Shown here in pieces: positions 58,234 to 64,000 of a stretch of 64,000 bases of DNA; positions within the stretch are counted from its first letter, which is position 1; each line of letters begins with the position of its first letter. A program made the translations under genes and the position numbers. A model generated the notes under the pieces. It had not been told where the DNA came from and did no database searches. It saw only the letters and a program-made list of their open reading frames with translations. The stretch is from Aureimonas endophytica (GTDB lineage Bacteria > Pseudomonadota > Alphaproteobacteria > Rhizobiales > Rhizobiaceae): contig NZ_BMIQ01000001.1 in assembly GCF_014642635.1 (NCBI RefSeq), positions 558,001-622,000 on the forward strand. Reading direction: 5' to 3'.

Positions 58234-59553
58234 TCAGCGCCGGAGCGCGACCGGCTCCGGCACCGCTTTCGCCCGGCGCCCAAGCAGCCCCTGCACGACG
58301 AAGACCAGGAGGGTCGCGACGCCGAGGCAGGCGGCCAGGAACAGCATCGGCGCCAGATCGCTGCCCGTCCAGTCGCGGATCGCCGGTACGACGGTCTGCG
58401 CGACGAAGCCGCCGAGATTGCCGACCGAATTGATCGCCGCGATGCCGGCCGCCGCCGTCGCGCCGGACAGGAAGGTCGGCGGGAGCGACCAGAAGACCGG
58501 CTGGCCGGCGAAGATCGCCGCGGCGGCGATGCAGAGACAGGAGAATTTCAGCGCCGCTCCGGGCACGATCGTGCTGGCGACCAGCATCGCCGCCGCGAGC
58601 AGGGCCGAGCCAGCGATGTGCCAGGTCGTCTCCCCCGTCTTCGCCGAATGGCGCGGCACCCACCAAAGGGCGAAGGCGACGACGATCCAGGGAATGATGT
58701 TGAGGAAGCCGTTCACCGTGTTCGAGACGCCGAAGCCCTTCACCACCGTCGGCAGCCAGTAGCTGAGGCCATAGGCGGCGAGCGGAAAGGCGACATAGAG
58801 CAGCGCCAGCAGCACCACCCGGCGATCGAGCAGCACCTTCAGGGGATTTTCGTGCGGCACGCCCGGCTGGCTCGCCCGCTCGCGCGCCAAAGTCTCGTCC
58901 AGCCAGCGCTTTTCCTCTTCCGGCAGCCAGGCGGCCTTCTGCGGCCGATCCGGCAGGATCAGAAACACGACGACGGCGAGAAGAAGAGCCGGAACGCCGG
59001 TCGCCAGGAACACCCATTCCCAGCCCCGGAACCCGAGCAGCCCGTCGAGATCGAGAAGCACGCCGCCGATCGCCGCCCCGACGGCATTGGCGATGGCGCT
59101 GGCGATCATGAACCAGCCGATCATCCGGCCGCGATGGCTCTGCGGAAACCAGAGCGTCAGCGCATAGAGCACGCCCGGAAAGAAGCCGGCCTCGGCGACG
59201 CCGAGCAGGAAGCGCAGGATGTAGAACATCACCGGCCCGCTGGTGAAGCCGAGGAGAATGGTGATGAGGCCCCAGGTCGCCATGATCCGGGTGAACCAGA
59301 TGCGGCTGCCGACCTTTTCCAGGATGAGGTTCGAGGGCACCTCGAACAGGAAATAGCCGATGAAGAACAGGCCGGCGCCGAGGCCGAAGGCCGCCTCGCT
59401 CAGCCCGAGATCGCCCACCATCTGCAGCTTGGCGAAGGAGATGTTCTGACGATCGATATAGGCGATGAGATACATCAGCATCAGCAGCGGCATCAGCCTG
59501 AGGCTGATGCGCCGGATCGTGCGCTCGCCGATCGCGCCCTCGCTTGGCTCCAT
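58234..59553 (-). CDS. MFS transporter, anion:cation symporter family
   Basis: 439 residues with twelve predicted helices. The opening MPLLMLMYLIAYIDRQNISFA and the loop RFLLGVAEAGFFPGVLYALTLWFPQSHRGRMIGWFM are typical of the ACS family (galactonate, glucarate, phthalate and tartrate permeases). It likely takes up a sugar acid with protons. It is the third gene of the FAH-ribokinase-MFS operon (60-base gap), which supports a carbohydrate-derived substrate. Confidence 0.87.
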   Translation of the reverse strand: MEPSEGAIGERTIRRISLRLMPLLMLMYLIAYIDRQNISFAKLQMVGDLGLSEAAFGLGAGLFFIGYFLFEVPSNLILEKVGSRIWFTRIMATWGLITILLGFTSGPVMFYILRFLLGVAEAGFFPGVLYALTLWFPQSHRGRMIGWFMIASAIANAVGAAIGGVLLDLDGLLGFRGWEWVFLATGVPALLLAVVVFLILPDRPQKAAWLPEEEKRWLDETLARERASQPGVPHENPLKVLLDRRVVLLALLYVAFPLAAYGLSYWLPTVVKGFGVSNTVNGFLNIIPWIVVAFALWWVPRHSAKTGETTWHIAGSALLAAAMLVASTIVPGAALKFSCLCIAAAAIFAGQPVFWSLPPTFLSGATAAAGIAAINSVGNLGGFVAQTVVPAIRDWTGSDLAPMLFLAACLGVATLLVFVVQGLLGRRAKAVPEPVALRR

Positions 59554-59613
59554 CGCGGTCCTCCCTCCCCGTCCCCATAGGCGTTTCCGCCTATCTGGCG
59601 CGGGCCGGGCCGC

Positions 59614-60525
59614 TTAGAAGGCGGCGAATTCCTCCGCCGTCGGATAGGATTTCTGCGTGCCGCGCTTCAGCGTCGATTGCGCGGCATAGCGGGCCGCGAG
59701 CTTCAACGAGGCCTCGACATTGCCGGTCGAGACGTAGAAATGCGCGAAGGAGCCGATGAAGGCGTCGCCGGCGCCCGTCGTATCCACCGGCTCCACCGGA
59801 AAGGCGCGGATCGGCACCGCCTTCTCGCCTTCGACCAGCAGCGCGCCCTTCGCGCCCATCGTGACGATCACGCAGCGCGTGCCGGCCGCGATCAGCTTGC
59901 GCGCCGCCGCCTCGCAGCTCGCTTCGTCCGTCACGGCCATGCCGGTGAGCAGCGCGAGTTCGGTCTCGTTCGGCACGAGGAAGGTCGCGTCGCGGATGCG
60001 CGCCGGGTCGAGATCGGCGGCGGCCGGCGCCGGGTTCAGCAGCACCTCGATGCCGTGGCGATGCCCGAACTCGATCGCGTGATAGACGACGTCCAGCGAG
60101 GTCTCGAGCTGAAGCAGAATCAGGCGGCAAGTGGCGAGCTCGGCTTCCGCCGCATCGACATCGGCGGGCGAGAGTTCGGCATTCGCGCCCTTCACGATGA
60201 TGATGCGGTTCTCGCCGTTCGGCTCGACCATGATCGGCGCGACGCCGGAGGACATGTTCGCGACCCGCCCGACATGGCGGGTGTCGATGCCGTTCGCCTC
60301 GAAATTGCGGATCTGCTCCGCGCCGAAACTGTCGTCGCCGACCTTGGTGATCATCAGGACCGAAGCGCCGAGCCGCCCGGCCGCGACCGCCTGATTGGCC
60401 CCCTTGCCGCCGAAGCCGATCTCGAAGGACGGCGCCTCGATCGTCTCGCCCGCCTCCGGCACCCGCGTGACATAGGTCACGAGATCCATGTTGTTCGAGC
60501 CGATCACGGCGATGCGTGGCGTCAT
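59614..60525 (-). CDS. rbsK: Ribokinase (PfkB family)
   Basis: 303 residues from the ATG at 60525, which has GGAGGAG 7 bases before it; the longer frame is rejected. FGGKGANQAVAAGRLG near residue 38 and DTTGAGDAFIGSF at 248-260 (catalytic Asp254) are the PfkB motifs, and the N-terminal GSNNMDLV fits ribokinase. It phosphorylates ribose or a related sugar. No rbs transporter genes are near, so the true substrate may be another sugar or ketose. Confidence 0.88.
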   Translation of the reverse strand: MTPRIAVIGSNNMDLVTYVTRVPEAGETIEAPSFEIGFGGKGANQAVAAGRLGASVLMITKVGDDSFGAEQIRNFEANGIDTRHVGRVANMSSGVAPIMVEPNGENRIIIVKGANAELSPADVDAAEAELATCRLILLQLETSLDVVYHAIEFGHRHGIEVLLNPAPAAADLDPARIRDATFLVPNETELALLTGMAVTDEASCEAAARKLIAAGTRCVIVTMGAKGALLVEGEKAVPIRAFPVEPVDTTGAGDAFIGSFAHFYVSTGNVEASLKLAARYAAQSTLKRGTQKSYPTAEEFAAF

Positions 60526-60603
60526 CTCATCTCCTCCGCGCGAACGGGTCGCGCCGGTACGATTTTCCATGATCGCGCCCGGCAGAACAAGGGTCGGGGC
60601 GCC

Positions 60604-61806
60604 TCAGCCGAGTAGGCCGCGCGCCTTCAGATTGCGCATCAGCGCGCGCCCGCCCATCCACCAGCCTTCGACGGCATCGGTCGGCCGGACGCAGTTCACG
60701 AGGGCGCCGAGCGCCGGCGTGGCGATGGTGACGACGTCGCCCGCCTTGTGGGTGAAGCCGCGCCCCGGCTCGTCGCGGTCCTGGATCGGCGCGAACATCG
60801 TGCCGAGAAACAGCGCGAGCCCGTCCGGATAGGCATGATGGGCGTTGATCGCCTGCGCCGCGAGATCGGCCGGATCGCGGCTGATCTCGGCCATGGAGGA
60901 CCGGCCTTCCAGCCGGTAGCCTTCCGGCCCGTCGACGGTCAGCGACAGTTCCGCGCCGCGCACGTCGTCGAGCGAGAAGCGCTCGTCGAACAGGCGGATG
61001 AACGGGCCGATTGCCGCCGCGCCATTGTTGTCCTTCGCCTTGCCGAGGAGCAGCGCCGAGCGCCCTTCGACATCGCGCAGATTGACGTCGTTGCCGAGGC
61101 TGGCGCCGACGACCGTGCCCTCGGACGAGACGACGAGCACGATTTCCGGCTCGGGATTGTTCCAGGTGGAGGCGGGATGGACGCCGATATCGGCGCCGCA
61201 GCCGACCGCCGACAGCGGCTGGCCCTTGGTGAAGATCTCGGCATCGGGGCCGATGCCGACTTCCAGATACTGGCTCCAGGCCCCCGCCTCGATCAGCGCC
61301 GCCTTGAGGCGCGCCGCCTCTGGCGAGCCGGGCCGCAGGCGTCGCAGATCGTTGCCGATGAGGTCCTCGATCGTCCGGCGCACGCCTTTCGCGGCCTCGG
61401 CATCGCCGCGGATCTTCTCCTCGATCACGCGCTCCAGCATGGAGACGACGAAGGTGACGCCAGCCGCCTTCAGCGCCTGGAAATCCACCGGCGCGAGGAG
61501 ATGCGGTCGGCCGGCGTCGCGCGCGTCCGGCGGCGTGTTGGCGAGGATAGGCGCGATCGGCCCGAGATCCCGGCCGGCGGCTTCGCGCAGCGCGGCGGCG
61601 GGATCGGTCGTCTCGCAGAGATCGGCGACGGTCGGAAAGGCGGCGCTGATGTCGCTGGCCCGCCCGCCCGAGACGCGCACCACCGCCGGACCGCCCGCAT
61701 CCGGCAGAAAGACGCGGCCGACGAGACTGACGCCCTCCGCCTCCGCCAGCTGCCCCGTCGCCGCGAGTGCCGCCTCCACGGCCTGCCTCGTCCTGTCGCC
61801 CGCCAT
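60604..61806 (-). CDS. Fumarylacetoacetate hydrolase-family protein (2-keto-acid dehydratase/hydrolase-like)
   Basis: 400 residues. The C-terminal two-thirds is a FAH domain: EVGIGPDAEIFTKGQPLSAVGCGADIGVHPASTWNNPEPEIVLVV contains the metal-binding acidic positions and the conserved N-N-P-E-P-E, and GASLGNDVNLRDVEGRSALLLGKAKDNN is the typical loop. Related enzymes split or dehydrate 2-keto-3-deoxy sugar acids (such as AraD-like KDA dehydratase). First gene of the operon; with a kinase and an ACS transporter behind it, a role in sugar-acid breakdown is likely. Confidence 0.78.
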   Translation of the reverse strand: MAGDRTRQAVEAALAATGQLAEAEGVSLVGRVFLPDAGGPAVVRVSGGRASDISAAFPTVADLCETTDPAAALREAAGRDLGPIAPILANTPPDARDAGRPHLLAPVDFQALKAAGVTFVVSMLERVIEEKIRGDAEAAKGVRRTIEDLIGNDLRRLRPGSPEAARLKAALIEAGAWSQYLEVGIGPDAEIFTKGQPLSAVGCGADIGVHPASTWNNPEPEIVLVVSSEGTVVGASLGNDVNLRDVEGRSALLLGKAKDNNGAAAIGPFIRLFDERFSLDDVRGAELSLTVDGPEGYRLEGRSSMAEISRDPADLAAQAINAHHAYPDGLALFLGTMFAPIQDRDEPGRGFTHKAGDVVTIATPALGALVNCVRPTDAVEGWWMGGRALMRNLKARGLLG

Positions 61807-61923
61807 GCCAACCTCCCTGCCCTTGCCGAGCGAGGCAATAAGCCCGTCGCTGCGAAGCGCAACCGCCTCCGGCGTGTTTCCGGGCTCCCCTCATACGATT
61901 TTCGTGCTATTTCGCTTCGCGAC

Positions 61924-61995
61924 GCCGGTTTAGCTCAGCGGTAGAGCAGCGGTTTTGTAAACCGAAGGTCGGGGGTTCAATCCCCTCAACCGGCA
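61924..61995 (+). tRNA. trnT: tRNA-Thr (TGT anticodon), CCA not encoded
   Basis: 72 bases to the discriminator A. 5' end GCCGGTTTAGCTCAG, anticodon loop TTTGTAA, acceptor end AACCGGCA. The genome continues with CCG, so the final A of CCA must be added by the tRNA nucleotidyltransferase; the three other tRNAs in the window have CCA encoded. It marks the border to a region of different character. Confidence 0.95.
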
Positions 61996-62128
61996 CCGTC
62001 CACTCCTGCAACGATTCCAGCCGCTTAGCATCTCATGATGCGGCGCTTGGCAGCGCACTTCATGTCGCACCATGTTGCCGTCTGTTACCCTTGATTTCCA
62101 ACGGTTTCCCGGCACACTCGGCTACTCC

Positions 62129-62164
62129 ATGCGACATGGAATGCGACATGGAATGCGACATGGC
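62129..62164 (+). repeat. Three tandem copies of a 12-base unit around the cold-shock start
   Basis: ATGCGACATGGA repeats three times (last copy ends in C). Each unit contributes an in-frame ATG for the cold-shock gene, giving three starts 12 bases apart (62136, 62148, 62160). Confidence 0.75.
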
Positions 62165-62369
62165 CGACGGAACAGTGAAGTGGTTCAACACCGAGAAGGG
62201 CTATGGCTTCATCAAGCCCAACGACGGTAGCCCCGACGTCTTCGTGCATATCTCGGCCTTGCAGCAGGCCGGCCTTTCCAGCTTGGCGGACGGCCAAGCT
62301 ATCTCCTACGACCTGATCGATGATAAGCGCCGGAACAAGACGTCGGCTGGCAATCTGCGGCTTGGATGA
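62160..62369 (+). CDS. CspA-family cold-shock protein
   Basis: 69 residues from the third repeated ATG (MADGTVKWFNTEKGYGFIKP). RNP1 (KGYGFI) and RNP2-like (VFVHIS) are present, so it is a single-stranded nucleic-acid binding OB-fold. The end (IDDKRRNKTSAGNLRLG) is normal for alphaproteobacterial forms. No Shine-Dalgarno sequence is seen before any of the three possible starts; the frame is open to 62091. The stop overlaps the next start (ATGA). Confidence 0.85.
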   Translation: MADGTVKWFNTEKGYGFIKPNDGSPDVFVHISALQQAGLSSLADGQAISYDLIDDKRRNKTSAGNLRLG

Positions 62370-62602
62370 CCGAGCGTTTCCGCGACCTCACGCCCCGCCA
62401 GATCCTCATGCTTGACCGGCTCGACGATGGCTGGGCGCACAAAGACAGCATCGGTCAGCCGATGCGCACCCTGTCGGATGCGATGCTGGCTACGGCGTTC
62501 GGGCTGATCGATCTCGACTTGGCAACGGTCTCGTTCGGATGGCACGGCATCGGCGGGGTGCGGCTGACCCAGGACGGGCGGCGGATGAGGGATAAGGGTT
62601 GA
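62366..62602 (+). CDS. Small hypothetical protein behind the cold-shock gene
   Basis: 78 residues, MTERFRDLTPRQILMLDRLDDG. The pattern LTPRQILMLDRLDDGWAHKDSIGQPMRTLSDAMLAT...LTQDGRRMRDKG looks like a small winged-helix protein (helices then a T-x-D-G strand turn), often seen in phage or island genes. No family is recognised. It overlaps the cold-shock gene by four bases and so is probably translated with it. Confidence 0.55.
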   Translation: MTERFRDLTPRQILMLDRLDDGWAHKDSIGQPMRTLSDAMLATAFGLIDLDLATVSFGWHGIGGVRLTQDGRRMRDKG

Positions 62603-62606
62603 ACGG

Positions 62607-62909
62607 ATGTCCGATGACAATCGAAGGTTTCGGCACTCTCCAGAACGCGAAGCAGAGGAATTCAAGCGAGCGAACGATATCGAGGCCCGCATCATGGCGC
62701 GACAAAAACCCGGTCGCAAAGGATGTCCGTTTTGCGGACACCATGAAATGCAAACGATCGTCCGTCCTGCTATCCTCGATCAGCCTCAACAACCAATGCT
62801 GCTGACAGGCCCAACCCAGGGGTTTGGATGGCCTGTAACACTCCTCCAGTGCTCCAATTGCAGCCTCGTTCTTACGTTCATGGAAGACGAGAGGACGCTG
62901 GAAGACTGA
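62607..62909 (+). CDS. Small zinc-ribbon hypothetical protein
   Basis: 100 residues. Cysteine pairs CPFCG and CSNCS, about 40 residues apart, would bind zinc. A charged N-terminal helix (EREAEEFKRANDIEARIMARQK) comes first. It could be a small nucleic-acid or protein-binding factor; no named family is recognised. It begins 4 bases after the previous stop, within a short-gene operon. Confidence 0.55.
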   Translation: MSDDNRRFRHSPEREAEEFKRANDIEARIMARQKPGRKGCPFCGHHEMQTIVRPAILDQPQQPMLLTGPTQGFGWPVTLLQCSNCSLVLTFMEDERTLED

Positions 62910-62910
62910 C

Positions 62911-63321
62911 ATGGCAAGACAGAGTCCGCAGCTCGCAATCGACAACACAGGAGGAGCTCGAGGCGGCGGCCACTTGCCGCCTGCGGGCGGAGGAGGCAAC
63001 TATGACGACATGGAGCCACGCGTAGCCAAACTCGAAAACGACATGACCGATATCAAGGTCTTGCTCGGAAAGATCGAGACACGGTTGGACAGCATTGATC
63101 GCAACATGGCTACAAAGTTGGATCTGTCCGAGAGCGAACGACGCATCAACGAGAGAATTGGGACAGTTGATGGTCGAGTCAGCAAACTCGAAGGTTCGCT
63201 TGAGAGCAAGCTTGGATACTGGCAGTTTGTGGGGACAGGCTTGGTCATGGCAAGCCTGACTGTCGGCGCCTTAGGATTGCTGATAAGGTGGTTCGGCGTT
63301 GCAGCGGGCACTTCGCCCTGA
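62911..63321 (+). CDS. Small coiled-coil membrane protein
   Basis: 136 residues. From about 34 to 100 there are heptad repeats (VAKLENDMTDIKVLLGKIETRLDSIDRN and RINERIGTVDGRVSKLEGSLE), followed by one transmembrane helix (FVGTGLVMASLTVGALGLLIRWFG). The layout resembles phage XhlA/holin-associated and other small coiled-coil membrane proteins. The start at 62911 follows the previous stop by one base; an ATG at 63010 would remove a Gly-rich N-terminus. Function unknown. Confidence 0.6.
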   Translation: MARQSPQLAIDNTGGARGGGHLPPAGGGGNYDDMEPRVAKLENDMTDIKVLLGKIETRLDSIDRNMATKLDLSESERRINERIGTVDGRVSKLEGSLESKLGYWQFVGTGLVMASLTVGALGLLIRWFGVAAGTSP

Positions 63322-63347
63322 CAGATCCGCTGCCTGACACGAATTGG

Positions 63348-63373
63348 CCCCGCTTCGGCGGGGGTTTCGTTTC
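63348..63373 (+). terminator. Terminator of the short-gene operon
   Basis: Six-base arms (CCCCGC / GCGGGG) with a TTCG loop are followed by GTTTCGTTT on the plus strand. It lies 26 bases after the stop at 63321 and just before the end of the convergent secreted-protein gene. Confidence 0.65.
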
Positions 63374-63378
63374 TACAG

Positions 63379-63798
63379 CTACTCCACCTCAACGCGGATG
63401 TAGTCGCCGGTGTTGCCATAGCCCCAGATCTGAACGCGCACGAAGGCTCCTCCAGCGACAATTGCTGAGGCAGCCTCGCGCGACATACGGCCGGCGGCGA
63501 GCATTCCTTCCAGTATCGGGCGGTTCCCCTTGGACTCGAAGAACGAGTCGCTCATGTCGCCGCGTTGGCGGATGCCGTAGAGGTGAAAGTTCGCTCGATC
63601 CTGTCGGAGGACCTGGCCCGCCTTCGTCAGGCGCTCTCCATTAGAACTATAGAGGTCGTCGCGGCCAATGAACGCCGTGTACTCGTCGAGAAGCGCCGGG
63701 CGTCGGCTGTTCGGTGACATCACAACATCGGCCTGACCAAAGGCCGAAGTCGCGGTTGCGAGCATGACCGCGGAAGTCAGAATCAACTTGCTGAACAT
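63379..63798 (-). CDS. Secreted hypothetical protein
   Basis: 139 residues from the ATG at 63798; the frame is open upstream to 63999 but that part is not protein-like. A signal peptide (MFSKLILTSAVMLATATSAFG) is followed by a mature part of about 118 residues that contains no cysteine and shows no known motif (DEYTAFIGRDDLYSSNGERL, FVRVQIWGYGNTGDYIRVEVE). It probably goes to the periplasm. A TATAGT -10-like hexamer lies about 30 bases before the start without a clear -35. From 63799 to the end no other gene is supported. Confidence 0.6.
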   Translation of the reverse strand: MFSKLILTSAVMLATATSAFGQADVVMSPNSRRPALLDEYTAFIGRDDLYSSNGERLTKAGQVLRQDRANFHLYGIRQRGDMSDSFFESKGNRPILEGMLAAGRMSREAASAIVAGGAFVRVQIWGYGNTGDYIRVEVE

Positions 63799-64000
63799 CG
63801 AAAGCCCCAGGCACTTACGGTCTACTATAGGTGATTCCGCGGAGCATAGCACGGTCATTGGACCGTCACTGCACCTCGACATTGGATAGCCTTCGAGTGT
63901 CCTTTCTGTTTCTGCCAGAGGACACAGTGGACGTCGACTGGGACGACGATTCCGTCTGACCTCGCGCGAGATCGTCAGACGAAGGCACATTCCCAGCACC

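Noticed and set aside
62000-62128. Possible integrase remnant between tRNA-Thr and the cold-shock gene
   Set aside because: No frame shows integrase motifs; the short frames are not protein-like.

Overview
The window is a GC-rich stretch from an alphaproteobacterium, most likely a member of the Rhizobiales (Hyphomicrobiales). The pointers are the alphaproteobacterial order of the translation operons, an RpoB of 1379 and an RpoC of 1400 residues, a RirA-type iron regulator preceded by an Irr-like box, a GbcAB-type betaine demethylase, and ATP12 next to rluC and crcB.

Layout. Positions 1-4627 (all minus) hold an ATP12-family chaperone cut by the window edge, an RluC-type pseudouridine synthase, crcB, rarA and a DegQ-type protease. 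Two unlinked minus genes follow (a small secreted peptide and a dihydroflavonol-reductase-like dehydrogenase). From 6.2 to 40.7 kb runs one almost unbroken minus-strand superblock of expression genes. Read in its transcription direction it is trnW-secE-nusG-rplK-rplA-rplJ-rplL-rpoB-rpoC-rpsL-rpsG-fusA-tuf-rpsJ, then the S10 and spc operons to secY-adk, then rpsM-rpsK-rpoA-rplQ. The only stranger inside it is a 901-residue GH63-type glycosidase between adk and rpsM, flanked by a terminator and by a new-looking promoter for rpsM.

From 41 to 50 kb, what is usually one operon (tRNA-Tyr, tRNA-Gly, tufB, tRNA-Trp, secE, nusG) has been opened up. One glycosyltransferase lies between tRNA-Gly and tufB. 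Seven glycan genes lie between tufB and tRNA-Trp: a paralogous pair resembling GT29 sialyltransferases, four other glycosyltransferases and a NodB-type deacetylase. They look like a surface-polysaccharide set. The two tuf copies are identical over about 1.22 kb, including a 3' hairpin.

From 50.4 to 61.8 kb lie rlmB, gbcA-gbcB, rirA, msrB, a proline/methionine-rich secreted protein, a membrane-anchored protein diverging from an OmpR-type two-component pair, and an MFS / ribokinase / FAH-family operon probably for a sugar acid. At 61.92 kb a tRNA-Thr marks a change. The last 2 kb hold small, poorly conserved, less GC-rich genes (a cold-shock protein, a zinc ribbon, a coiled-coil membrane protein, a secreted protein), which looks like the start of a mobile or remnant island, although no integrase is visible.

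How it works together. The expression block supplies ribosome, RNA polymerase and elongation factors through several separately promoted units. Clear sigma70-type promoters are seen before rpsL, rpsM, tRNA-Trp and tRNA-Tyr, and hairpins sit in most of the longer gaps. The glycan genes seem to have used these highly expressed loci as insertion points while leaving each interrupted unit with its own promoter.
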